NCBI GenBank assembly: GCA_963712715.1
Contig: CAVQJI010000058.1
Location: 124,001-188,000 of the forward strand
Direction: 5' to 3'
Source: JAFEDN01 sp963712715
GTDB lineage: Bacteria > Pseudomonadota > Gammaproteobacteria > Coxiellales > Coxiellaceae
DNA length: 64,000 nt
Numbering within the stretch: position 1 is the first letter of the stretch; every line of letters starts with the position of its first letter. The position numbers were made by a program, and so were the translations under genes. Positions 8,923 through 18,528 of this stretch are shown here, in pieces. The notes under the pieces were generated by a model. The model did not search any database, was not told the origin of the DNA, and worked only from the letters and a program-made list of their open reading frames with translations.

Positions 8923-9840
8923 TTGAGTCGTGTGCGTAAATTAGGAACGTATCTTTTAGCGAACCCCATCCACGCCATGGCCGCGGCATTAATTTGTGCG
9001 ATATTGCCGCTGATCTCAATACCGGGCGGTTTCCTGGCCGCCATCCTGATCGGCTTTGTCACTTTATGCCGTGGATACAAAGCCGGCTTGCTGGTAATGA
9101 TTGGGGTAGCCATCCCGGTGGTGATTATCGCGGTCTGGAAACAGACCGTGTTATTCGATGTGGTTTTGCTGCGTTGCATTCTGGTGTGGGTACTGGCCCT
9201 GATTTTACGGAGCACGGTATCCTGGCGCTTAACACTGGAAACCATGACGATATTGGGGATTTTAACAGTACTGGGATTTCATCTGGTACTGGAAGATGTT
9301 CCCGGCTGGTGGTCTGTCACGTTACAGCGGTATGAGACTTTCTTAAGCTCCATACTGTCGGGGCAGGTGACGGAAGATCGGGTGCACGAGATGGTCACTC
9401 AAATCATCCCCATCGCTACCGGTTTATTTACCGCGCTGATGTTACTGGGAGCATTTTGCGAGCTGTTGCTGGCACGGTGGTGGCAGGCGGCACTGTTTCG
9501 TCCGGGTGGGCTGGCCAAAGAATTTATAGAAATTCGCGCCGGATTAATTTTGGCGGGTATATTGACCATAACCGTGGTGACCGCCCTGTTTGGGGTGGGT
9601 TTCGCCATAGACCTGTTGCCGGTGGTCATTTTGCCGCTAACGATCAGCGGGTTAAGTTTGTTGCATAAATGGGTACGTTATAATAAAAAAATAGTGTATT
9701 TATTAGTGATGGTTTACATTGGTTTGATCTTTTTACCCATGGTGCTTATCATGGTGTTAGCACTGGCAGGATACGTGGATAGCGGATACGATTTCCGCAA
9801 GCGTTATTTTACCAATCATTTACCTAAAAAGGGGGTTTAG
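8923..9840 (+). CDS. DUF2232-type integral membrane protein
   Basis: A 305-residue, very hydrophobic protein with about eight membrane segments. Proteins of this type occupy the same place between rpsR and rplI in many proteobacteria and are annotated as DUF2232 (YybS-like); the function is unknown. It begins with a TTG codon directly adjoining the rpsR stop, which suggests translational coupling. Its end is two bases before rplI. I assign the family from gene order and membrane layout more than from specific motifs. Confidence 0.75.
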   Translation: MSRVRKLGTYLLANPIHAMAAALICAILPLISIPGGFLAAILIGFVTLCRGYKAGLLVMIGVAIPVVIIAVWKQTVLFDVVLLRCILVWVLALILRSTVSWRLTLETMTILGILTVLGFHLVLEDVPGWWSVTLQRYETFLSSILSGQVTEDRVHEMVTQIIPIATGLFTALMLLGAFCELLLARWWQAALFRPGGLAKEFIEIRAGLILAGILTITVVTALFGVGFAIDLLPVVILPLTISGLSLLHKWVRYNKKIVYLLVMVYIGLIFLPMVLIMVLALAGYVDSGYDFRKRYFTNHLPKKGV

Positions 9841-9842
9841 AA

Positions 9843-10298
9843 ATGCGAGTTATTTTACAACAAGAAGTAGCGAATCTGGGCAAAGTGGGCGATCAGGTTT
9901 CGGTGAAACCGGGTTTTGCCCGTAATTATTTACTGCCCCAGGGTCTGGCGATGCTGGCCTCGGCTAAAAATATTGCGGACTTTGAGGCCCATCGCGCAGA
10001 GCTGGAAAAAGCGGCGGAAAAAGTATTGGCAGAGGCTAAACATCGCGCCGACAAACTGGCCGAACTGGAAATTATCATCACAGCCCAGGCAGGAGATGAG
10101 GGTAAGCTTTTCGGTTCCGTAGGTCCACGGGATATCGCTGACGCCATCGTCGAAAAAGGCGTTCAGGTCGAGAAGCGGGAAGTGATTATGCCGGAAGGGC
10201 CCCTTCGTCAAACCGGCGAATTTACCGTCACTCTTAAGCTGCACGGTGCATTGAATGTCCCGGTTAAAGTGAAAGTAGTCGGTGAAGCCCGCACTTAA
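9843..10298 (+). CDS. rplI: 50S ribosomal protein L9
   Basis: Starts MRVILQQEVANLGKVGDQVSV and continues VKPGFARNYLLPQGLA, the L9 N-terminal domain that binds 23S rRNA. A long connecting helix (residues 45-75) and a C-terminal domain with KLFGSVGPRDIADAI follow. The length is 151 residues. Last gene of the ribosomal block; its hairpin terminator is split by a mobile element. Confidence 0.97.
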   Translation: MRVILQQEVANLGKVGDQVSVKPGFARNYLLPQGLAMLASAKNIADFEAHRAELEKAAEKVLAEAKHRADKLAELEIIITAQAGDEGKLFGSVGPRDIADAIVEKGVQVEKREVIMPEGPLRQTGEFTVTLKLHGALNVPVKVKVVGEART

Positions 10299-10314
10299 TC
10301 AGGCCTCAGTATTT

Positions 10315-10523
10315 TCCCCTCTTCCGCAAGGGGCATAGGCGTCAAGCTAAGGGATTTTGGAAGTTTCCCCCTTTGAAAAAGGGGGATTAAGGGGGATTTT
10401 TTGAACAAGGCATTTGTGTTCAGTCCCAAAATCCCCCCTAACCCCCCTTTTTCAAAGGGGGGAATCAGAGGAAAAATCCTTAGCTTGACGCCTATGCCGC
10501 AAGGGGAGAGGGAGAATTTTTAA
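10315..10523 (+). terminator. rplI operon terminator interrupted by a mini-transposon
   Basis: Removing the element at 10333-10497 and one copy of its target duplication rebuilds CCCCTCTTCC-GCAA-GGGGAGAGGG followed by GAGAATTTTT: a nine-pair stem with a GCAA loop and a T run, a standard intrinsic terminator. The insertion lies in the loop. The element is itself a long inverted repeat and may keep terminator function. Confidence 0.6.
10333..10497. mobile_element. 165-bp palindromic mini-transposon (MITE), copy 1
   Basis: Ends are inverted repeats beginning GCATAGGCGTCAAGCTAAGG. The interior is also palindromic (TCCCCCTTTGAAAAAGGGGG and its complement), so the whole element can fold into one hairpin. 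Direct repeats CGCAAGGG flank it at 10325-10332 and 10498-10505, the mark of transposition. A near-identical copy is at 56967-57133, and one with the same ends but a different interior at 14528-14693. No coding capacity. Confidence 0.85.
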
Positions 10524-10571
10524 CTTAGTGTCATTCGGATATCGGCTACGGCCATACATGGATTAATTAGT

Positions 10572-13208
10572 ATGTCGTCTCAATCCATTGCCCCCCGCAC
10601 ACCAAAAATGCCTCCGCACTCGCAGGAGGCAGAACAGGCAGTTTTAGGCGCACTGATGATCGATCATCGCGCCTGGGACCGCATTTCCGACCGGTTAATC
10701 AGCAAGGATTTTTATCGTCATGACCATCAGCTGATTTTCCAGGCCATGACGGAACTGGCCGAACGAAGTCAGCCCTTTGACGTGGTGACTGTGGCCGATA
10801 ATCTTAAAATGCGCCAGCAGCTGGAAGGGGCGGGAGGCGAAGGTTATTTATTTGAACTCGCACAAAATACGCCAACTGCGGCGAATGTGGTTGCTTATGC
10901 AGACATCGTGCGCGAAAGAGCTATCCTGCGCCAACTGATCAGTGTCGGCACGGATATGGTTGAAAAAGCCTACCAGGTGTCGGGACAGGAGAGTAAAGAC
11001 CTGCTGGACGCCGCCGAACAGCAGGTATTTCAGATCGCCGAGCAACACACCCGGGAAAGCGGTCCGGTTAATATCAGCACTCTGTTGGCCCGAACCACGG
11101 AGCGCATTGATGAACTGTATCGCAGTGGCAATACTTTAACCGGCGTCTCCAGCGGCTTTACAGACATGGACCGCATGACAGCCGGGTTACAAAAAGGTGA
11201 TTTGATCATTATCGCGGGCCGGCCTTCCATGGGTAAAACCAGTTTTGCCATGAACATCGCCGAAAACGTGGCCATTAAATCCCAAAAACCGGTGCTGATA
11301 TTCAGTATGGAAATGCCGGGCGAGTCGCTGACCATGCGCATGCTGTCTTCATTAAGCCGGGTGGATTTGAGTAAAGTATTAACCGGTAAACTCAGCGATG
11401 AAGACTGGCCCCGCATTTCCTCATCCGTGGGTATACTGGCGGAAACTTTGCTTTACATCGACGACACCGCCGCACTGACACCCAGCGACCTGCGTTCGCG
11501 CGCGCGGCGCATTGCCCGCGAACATAATGGTTTAGGATTGATCGTGGTGGATTATTTACAACTCATGCGAGTACCCGGCAATAAGGAAAACCGCACCAAT
11601 GAAATTTCTGAAATTTCCCGCTCCCTTAAAATATTAGCCAAAGAACTCAACGTCCCCGTGATTGCATTATCCCAATTAAACAGAGGTTTGGAACAGCGCA
11701 GCGACCGCCGTCCCGTCATGTCCGACTTACGCGAGTGTGTCCCTGGTAATACTTTGGTTATGTTAGCTGATGGCCGACGTGTACCCATTCAGGAATTGGC
11801 CGATCAAACCCCGGAAGTGCTCACCATTAATCCGCAAGGAAAAATTATTTCAGCTACCAGTGATAAAGTATGGCGCGTAGGTAAAAAACCTGTTTTTACT
11901 GTACATTTGGCCAGCGGCCGTACTATTCAAGGCACTGCTCAACATCGGTTATTTGCTCCAGAAGACTGGAAAATGATTAGCGATTTAAAAATCGGGGATC
12001 GATTAGCCATTGCCCATCGCCTCCCAGAGCCCGACAATGTAGCAGAATGGTCTGATGATCGTTTAGCCCTGTTAGGCCAAATGATTGGCGATGGCAGTTA
12101 TTTATCTAATCAACCTATGCGATATACCACCTGCTCTGAAGAGAATAGTGAAATTGTTGCAAAGGCTGCCTGCGAAGAGTTCGGTGCTATTGTTAAGCGC
12201 TATCCAGGCCGCGGCAACTGGCATCAACTGGTCATTAGCGGCAATGGCAACAGATGGCATCCTCGTGGTGTGAATCAATGGTTTCGGGAATTAGGAATTT
12301 ATAATCAACGCTCTCATCAAAAACATATTCCAGAAATAGTTTTCTGTTTTTCGAATGCCAAAATTGCAATTCTATTACGCCATTTATGGGCGACAGATGG
12401 GTGTATTTTCGTCTCAAAAAATCATGCGAGCGCTATTCATTACAGCACCAATAGTCGAAAATTAGCGAACGATGTTGCGACATTATTGCTCAGGTTTGGG
12501 ATAGTTGCACGAATTGCGACCGTTCAGAAAAAGCAATACCGGCCTACTCACATGGTGGTTATTACCGGTGCTGACTCTCAAAGAATTTTCCTGCAGGAGA
12601 TAGGAGCATATGGCCCCCGTTGTGTCCAGGCGGCTGCATTGCAACAGGCGTTGACAGGAATAGTCGCTAATACCAATGTAGACACTTTACCGCAAAGCTT
12701 ATTCGAGCGGGTGCGTTCTCAAATGTATGAACAGGGTATTTCTCAACGCCGCATGGCTAATATGCGTGGAACGGCCTATGGTGGAACGTCACATTATGCT
12801 TTTTCACCTTCACGGGAGTTACTAAGCGAATATGCCGAACTTCTTAATGACGATATTTTACGTATGCACTGTAATAGTGATTTATTTTGGGATCGGGTGG
12901 TAGCCATAGAACCGGCCGGAGAGATGGAGGTTTATGATTTAACTGTGCCTGATACGGCGGTCTGGTTAGCGAACAGCGGTATTGTCAGTCATAATTCGGG
13001 CGCGATTGAGCAGGATGCGGATTTGATTGCGTTTATTTATCGGGATGAAGTTTATGATGAAAATAGTAAGGATAAAGGTATCGCTGAAATTATTATCCGC
13101 AAACAGCGTAATGGGCCGATCGGTGATTTTAAGGTCACTTTTATCGGGCATCTTACCAAATTCGAAAATTATATTGCCATGGAACGGCTGGAAGGGAGTT
13201 TTGTTTGA
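10572..13208 (+). CDS. dnaB: replicative DNA helicase DnaB, interrupted by an intein
   Basis: Hexameric 5'-3' helicase at the replication fork. Residues 1-388 and 809-878 together make a normal DnaB of about 458 residues: N-terminal primase-interacting domain (SQEAEQAVLGALMIDHRAWD), Walker A GRPSMGKTSFAMN, Walker B LGLIVVDYLQLM, then SDLRE joined to SGAIEQDADLIAFIYRDE after splicing. The 420 residues between are an intein. The gene needs protein splicing to give an active helicase because the insertion is in a conserved motif. It overlaps alr by four bases. Confidence 0.96.
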   Translation: MSSQSIAPRTPKMPPHSQEAEQAVLGALMIDHRAWDRISDRLISKDFYRHDHQLIFQAMTELAERSQPFDVVTVADNLKMRQQLEGAGGEGYLFELAQNTPTAANVVAYADIVRERAILRQLISVGTDMVEKAYQVSGQESKDLLDAAEQQVFQIAEQHTRESGPVNISTLLARTTERIDELYRSGNTLTGVSSGFTDMDRMTAGLQKGDLIIIAGRPSMGKTSFAMNIAENVAIKSQKPVLIFSMEMPGESLTMRMLSSLSRVDLSKVLTGKLSDEDWPRISSSVGILAETLLYIDDTAALTPSDLRSRARRIAREHNGLGLIVVDYLQLMRVPGNKENRTNEISEISRSLKILAKELNVPVIALSQLNRGLEQRSDRRPVMSDLRECVPGNTLVMLADGRRVPIQELADQTPEVLTINPQGKIISATSDKVWRVGKKPVFTVHLASGRTIQGTAQHRLFAPEDWKMISDLKIGDRLAIAHRLPEPDNVAEWSDDRLALLGQMIGDGSYLSNQPMRYTTCSEENSEIVAKAACEEFGAIVKRYPGRGNWHQLVISGNGNRWHPRGVNQWFRELGIYNQRSHQKHIPEIVFCFSNAKIAILLRHLWATDGCIFVSKNHASAIHYSTNSRKLANDVATLLLRFGIVARIATVQKKQYRPTHMVVITGADSQRIFLQEIGAYGPRCVQAAALQQALTGIVANTNVDTLPQSLFERVRSQMYEQGISQRRMANMRGTAYGGTSHYAFSPSRELLSEYAELLNDDILRMHCNSDLFWDRVVAIEPAGEMEVYDLTVPDTAVWLANSGIVSHNSGAIEQDADLIAFIYRDEVYDENSKDKGIAEIIIRKQRNGPIGDFKVTFIGHLTKFENYIAMERLEGSFV
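11736..12995 (+). mobile_element. full-length intein with LAGLIDADG-type homing endonuclease
   Basis: Residues 389-808 of the DnaB frame. Block A is CVPGNTLVMLADG with Cys1; block B contains GTAQHRLF (T-x-x-H). The endonuclease motifs are LLGQMIGDGSY and LLRHLWATDGC, with KHIPEIVF between them. Block F/G is YDLTVPDTAVWLANSG then IVSHN, and Ser is the first extein residue. All catalytic residues for splicing (Cys1, the block-B His, penultimate His, terminal Asn, Ser+1) are present. The insertion lies between Glu of SDLRE and Ser, two residues before the Synechocystis DnaB intein site as I recall it. Coxiella burnetii also has a dnaB intein. Confidence 0.93.
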
Positions 13209-14287
13209 GCAGTGGAGCTTGTGTCGCGCACATTGATTTATCCGCGTTGCGGCATAATTTACAGCGGGTGAGGACTTTGGCCGGTTCCCGATCCATTCTG
13301 GCGATGGTGAAGGCGGATGGATATGGTCACGGCCTTTTGCGGACTGCCCGGGCTTTCGAGAAGGCCGACGCCCTCGGCGTCGCCGCGTTCGAGGAAGCGA
13401 TCGCGCTGCGGGAAGGGGGGATTACCAAACCGGTTATTGTGATGTCCCGCTTTTACCATGTTGATCAAATTGCCTTGTGCCAGCAGTATCAAGTGGGTGT
13501 CGTGGTTAATCAGCCGTATCAGATTGAGATGCTTGAAAATACCCCGGCGTCATCACCACTGACAGTATGGTTAAAAATAGAAACCGGTATGAACCGGCTG
13601 GGTTTATTCGGCCCGGAGTTTATCGACGCTCAAAGACGTTTGCGTCAATTGCCGTGGATTCATCAACCGGTCGGGGTGATGACGCATTTCGCATGTGCCG
13701 ATATTCCAGACCATCCTCTCAATGCCATGCAAATGAATATATTTCGAAATCTCACCCACGATTTTCCCGGCCCAAAAAGCATGGCCAATTCCGCAGCGAT
13801 TTTGTCCAACCCGGAGACGTTATGCGACTGGGTGAGACCCGGGATCATGCTCTACGGCGCATCACCCTTTAAAGATCAGACCGGCGAGCAATGCGGATTG
13901 CGTCCGGCGATGACCCTGACCTCCCGTTTAATCGCCGTGCGGACGCTCCGGCCCGGAGATATCGTGGGTTATGGAGCTGCCTGGCAATGTCCCGTGGAAA
14001 TGCCGGCAGGTGTGGTGGCGATAGGCTACGGCGATGGTTATCCCCGTCACGCCCGCAACGGCACACCCGTACTGGTTAACGGCGTTATTTGTCCGCTGAT
14101 CGGCAGGGTATCCATGGATATGATCGTGGTTGATTTACGTCCTGCCCCAAATACTAAAGTGAATGATCCCGTGGTTTTGTGGGGCAAAGGCTTGCCGGTT
14201 GAATGGGTCGCTGACTGTGCGGAAACTATTTCCTATGAATTATTCTGTCAGGTCACCAGACGGGTAGAGTTTATAGCCCATGAATGA
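13205..14287 (+). CDS. alr: alanine racemase
   Basis: PLP enzyme making D-alanine for peptidoglycan. The PLP lysine lies in ILAMVKADGYGHG, the catalytic tyrosine in IVGYGAAW, and the family patterns LKIETGMNRLG, WVRPGIMLYG and GRVSMDMIVVDL are all present; 360 residues is standard. Start is a TTG overlapping the dnaB stop, with GGAGGG-like sequence (GAAGGGAG) just upstream. The dnaB-alr order is conserved in gammaproteobacteria. Confidence 0.96.
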   Translation: MSSGACVAHIDLSALRHNLQRVRTLAGSRSILAMVKADGYGHGLLRTARAFEKADALGVAAFEEAIALREGGITKPVIVMSRFYHVDQIALCQQYQVGVVVNQPYQIEMLENTPASSPLTVWLKIETGMNRLGLFGPEFIDAQRRLRQLPWIHQPVGVMTHFACADIPDHPLNAMQMNIFRNLTHDFPGPKSMANSAAILSNPETLCDWVRPGIMLYGASPFKDQTGEQCGLRPAMTLTSRLIAVRTLRPGDIVGYGAAWQCPVEMPAGVVAIGYGDGYPRHARNGTPVLVNGVICPLIGRVSMDMIVVDLRPAPNTKVNDPVVLWGKGLPVEWVADCAETISYELFCQVTRRVEFIAHE

Positions 14288-14498
14288 TTACGAAAGAAAA
14301 ATTTACTGGAAATGCCGCCGCGGTATGCTCGAACTGGATTTAATTTTCCGTAAATTTTTTGAAGAAAAATTTCACGATTTGTCCGCCGATGATCAACAGA
14401 TATTTGTCGAATTGCTGGATGAATTCGATCCGGTCCTTGCCGACTGGATTTTCGGTGGCCGAAAACGCCTACCGATGCCCGCTTCAATAGCATCGTGA
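14280..14498 (+). CDS. sdhE: FAD assembly factor SdhE (YgfY/CptB)
   Basis: Seventy-two residues with the family hallmark KCRRGMLELDLIFRKF, including the RGxxE motif needed to help attach FAD to the succinate dehydrogenase flavoprotein, and the downstream LLDEFDPVLADWIFGG. It overlaps the end of alr by eight bases and probably shares its transcript. No sdh genes are in the window. Confidence 0.92.
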   Translation: MNDYERKIYWKCRRGMLELDLIFRKFFEEKFHDLSADDQQIFVELLDEFDPVLADWIFGGRKRLPMPASIAS

Positions 14499-14527
14499 CA
14501 CAAATGAGAAATGGAGTCCTGGAAAGG

Positions 14528-14693
14528 GCATAGGCGTCAAGTTAAGCGGTTGAGCACCAAAAAGCATAGTCATTGCGAGCGTGAGCGAAGCAATCCAGTT
14601 CGAACTTTGTAGAAATTCTGTACTAGATTGCTTCGCTCACGCTCGCAATGACGGCGTCCTTGAGGAAAAAAACTCTTAGCTTGACGCCTATGC
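14528..14693. mobile_element. 166-bp palindromic mini-transposon (MITE), copy 2
   Basis: Same ends as copies 1 and 3 (GCATAGGCGTCAAG and its complement) but the interior is the TCATTGCGAGCGTGAGCGAA repeat as two inverted arms. Perfect nine-base direct repeats CTGGAAAGG flank it (14519-14527 and 14694-14702). This shows that one transposition machinery carries different fillings. Confidence 0.85.
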
Positions 14694-14749
14694 CTGGAAA
14701 GGGTGGCATGATGTCATCCTTCTGGACTCCTGCGACACGAGGCCGGCTC

Positions 14750-17700
14750 TTAGGTCAGCCCAAACTGGGTCGTGCTTGAGGAAGACGAATTGGAACCTGA
14801 AGATGATGGCTGAAATAAATTAGGCCATCTCTTATGGATTGCATAATGATAGGCATTTTCCAGAAGAACTAAAGTCGAGGTATCCTTGCAATCGGATGAT
14901 GCATAACATTTATCAATAGCAATTCGTATCCGTCTAGCAGCATTTTTCGTGTTTTTAATCAAAAATTGAGTGATCTCAGTAGAATGATTATCAATAATCG
15001 CATAGATTAAAGGAGATAGATGAACTCCATTCTTGGTATGGCGTTTATTCATTATTCCTAAAGAGGCCTTATACTCATGCAGTAGTTTAACCAGATCCAG
15101 GCGATTATTTTCAATGGCAATAAAAATAGGAGCAGGCTGGGTGCATCCGGGATCTATAAAGCCATCAGGATTAGCTCCTTTAGAAAGTAGGTATTCAACG
15201 ATACCCGCATGACCGTGTCTCAATGCGAAAAGTAAAGAATTTATGCAAATTTCACCATTTAATGGTTTCCTTTCGGTCTTTAGCGAAAAGCACGTATTTT
15301 CCACAATACATTGAACACCTTCCAGCCAATTTTTAAGGATAGCTGCAATCAGAGGAGTCCCACAGGCGATTTTTTCAGAATAGATACGGTAGCGGGCATT
15401 ATAGAGTAAAGCAGATCTGTAATAATAAGATTCCAAATGACTCCGTTTCTGGCAAAATTCTGTCAATCCTTTTATATCTTTATTTCCTATATAATAAAAT
15501 AACATCTCAGAACTTGTTCCATTATAAAAATCCAATGTCTTAATTAACCCGGGATTCTTGCTTACGGCGACCATATCATTAGTATTCATTGGAAAATGAT
15601 TTCTATTATTATAGAATTCTAATGGCATTTTTCCTCTGGATATCCGGGTTGTTTGAAGTTCTATTTGATTTTTATTCAATTGATTTAAAGTATACTCAAG
15701 CAAATCGACACAACCCAAAATGGCTGCCGCCATTGCTAAAGAGAAATTCCTATTGTCAGGAGTCCAGTTTTTATTCCAGTTTGGTTGTTGTCGTAAAGTT
15801 TGACAAATTTTTCTTTGATTACAGACATGAGCGCAGGCATAAATCCATAATACGCTCTCAGACATGCGCTCATTGGGAGAGCGAACAAAAGAAAGCGCCT
15901 GAAATAAATTAAAATAAACCACACTTCTGCGTGTTATAAATTCCATGTTGTATAACATTTCATAACAAAAATTTAAAAAGCTTTGAAATCTTAACCGGCG
16001 AGCCAATGTAACGACGCTTTCACCAAAGCCGTCTTTTTGATAAAAAATTTTGTCAATCAGAGCAGGATCATTATTTTTCGATTCAATGAAGCGTTGGGCT
16101 CCTAATAGATTACGCTCTTCTACAAACCTGAACAACCGTATATAGTCATAATCGAATAAAGTATAATAACGAGCGTGAAAGGACGCATACTTGTGATATA
16201 GATTTTTACTGAAATCAATCAGGTGACAAACAGACAGGGGTTTAAAAAAATAAATGTCCAGGATCCGCTGTAAGACATTAAAAGCAAAAACTGAATGAGT
16301 CTGTAACAGATGCAGCCAGGTCTTTTTCTTCTAAAAAACCTCCCGTTAAAATCCCAACCCATACACTGAGAGACAGTTTAAACCACGGGACGCGCCTGCT
16401 CAGAAATTTCTCTTCAGAAGGTTTTTTTTCTTGTTTCAAAGTGAAAGAGGGGCTATCTAAACTGGAAAGTAAATATTTAACCATTTCTACCCGTTCAAAT
16501 TCCCGGGCTAATCTTAAGTGACGTTTGAGAAAACTCTCATCAACCAAAGGAAATAGTTCTCCCTGCATGAGCAGGTATTTGAAACCTTGCATCCAGTTTT
16601 TGGCAATAGCCACACCTAACGGAGAAAGTTGATGATCTGAATCTATATTGAGATATCGATTAAACAGATCTGAGTCCGGGCTTTGGGAAACAGGGCTATA
16701 AGCTACCAGTCCTAGTCCTTTTAAGTCTTTACACTCTACAAAGTAGCAAAGTAAATTATGACAGTCAGAATCCAATCTGACTGACGGTTCCATTAGATCA
16801 AAAATATAATCTATGATGACCTGATTCTTGCCAAACGCAGCCATTTCGATCGGGGAAAAATTGAGGCCGGGGCTTGTCACATAAAGATTGGCGGCATGGA
16901 ATGATTTCTCTCTTAACACCTGGTTATGAATGTGTTCCTGATGATTCACCGGCCCATCGACTACTTCCAATGCCAGCGTCAACAAGTCATAGCTGCTGAG
17001 TAAAATCGCTATGCCGGCTAAAGATTGAGGCTCTTTTTCGTCCATCCAGGTTCTTTGCCAGGCTGATTTTTGGGTAATGTCCTCGTATAGTTCAACCTGT
17101 TTGCATAGACAGATGCAGGCAAATATCCACAGTGCTTCATTGGACATGGAATGATTTAAATCATCCATGACTTCGGAGTAACATCCTGTCTTCACCAAAA
17201 GGTTTGCATCCCGGTTTGATCGATGTCCCTCTACAATAAAAGTATTAAAACAAAAATCTAAAAATTTTAGCAGTTTATAGCGGCCAGCCAGGGAAATGGC
17301 CGTTTCTCCGTCGCTATTTTTTTGATAAAACACCCGATCGATGACATTACTTTTTTTAGCCTTGAGTTGAGTTTGGATAAAACTTTGTGCTTTTTCATCA
17401 TTTTTGTTTTCAATGGCTTCAAACAATTCCGCGTATACCGGATCGAACAAAGTATAGTAACGCTTATTAAAATACTTTCTTGTTGAATTCAAATTTTTGA
17501 GTAGCTGGATGTCGTAAGTCACGACAGGTGAAAAAGGAAAGCAGCCAAATTTATCCTTGCAGAGATTGACCACGGCCTGCCAGGCGATGAGGGCAAAATT
17601 TCTGTTGAGAAAAGATAAAGAGTCCAGATCACGCTTATTCAAAAATCCGGTTATCGATACCCAAAGCTCATCGGGAAGGGTAATCGGTAAATTGGATTTG

Positions 17701-18494
17701 GATATTCGCTCAAAATGCTGATCTATTCTGGTTACCTGTTTCAAATTGTCATCGATATCCTCTTTACTGTCATGTATAGTTATTTTTTCAATATTTGCCT
17801 GAATGTTCATCAGTTCGAGCTGATGAGGATCCTCTTCTTCTTTAACAATGCAGTCCCAGTTAAAATGTTGACCTATTTTGATTAATAATGCCTCTTTTTG
17901 ATTAAGTACTTCCAGTTTCAAATCGTTTGTTTCTTCATTTTCATCGTAAACGTTACCGTCATCCTCATCAACAATTGCTTTACTGTCATCTTCAGGTATT
18001 TCTTTAATTTTCGCCTGAATTTTTATCAGTTCGAGTTTATAATGAGCATAACCATGCTTCTCGAAAAAAAGGACTGAATCCATAAAAAGGTCATACCCAA
18101 TTTTTTTTGTGATAAACTCTGCCCGGTTTTGATACTTATTTAGAAAACGTTTTAATTTTTCGGCTTTTTTAATAACTGAATTATTTATTTCTTTCTTTTT
18201 TGTATTCTGCATAAGAAGATCAAATTTTTCGAAATACTCCTGCGCAATAGAAGCAAACTCTTTAAGATGGCAGATACGACGATAAAATTTTTCTGAATCC
18301 TGAGGAGTGAATGGGTGGATCTTTAATTCTTTTTTGTATAAATTGAGTTCCTGACGGAAATCCCTATTTAATTCATCCAGATTATTAAGAATGCTATGAG
18401 CGGATCTGCCCAACGTTTTTAGTTCATCTGAGTTTGTGTACTCCAGACTGTCCTGATTTTCATTCCGATTTACAATAGAAAAATTTTTCTTCAT
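14750..18494 (-). pseudogene. F-box/ankyrin giant protein, array copy 4 (frameshifted)
   Basis: Read as one gene it starts MKKNFSIVNRNENQDSLEY, has a helical and acidic N-terminal part, an F-box at about residues 271-310 (LPDELWVSITGFLNKRDLDS), module A and then module B. Module A stops after KDLAASVTDSFSFCF because of one extra C near 16316, where other copies read GCAGCAGG and this one GCAGCCAGG. Module B then continues in another frame to the normal end STTQFGLT. It also lacks about 120 residues of ankyrin-type sequence present in copy 3, lost in frame. The N-terminus matches copy 3, but much of module A matches copy 1. Confidence 0.8.
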
Positions 18495-18528
18495 GGTATT
18501 TCTTCCCCTCTACTGATGACAACCACAA

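Noticed and set aside
14570..14652. TCATTGCGAGCG repeats as a possible CRISPR array
   Set aside because: The three loci each have two inverted arms, not regularly spaced direct repeats, and no cas genes are present.
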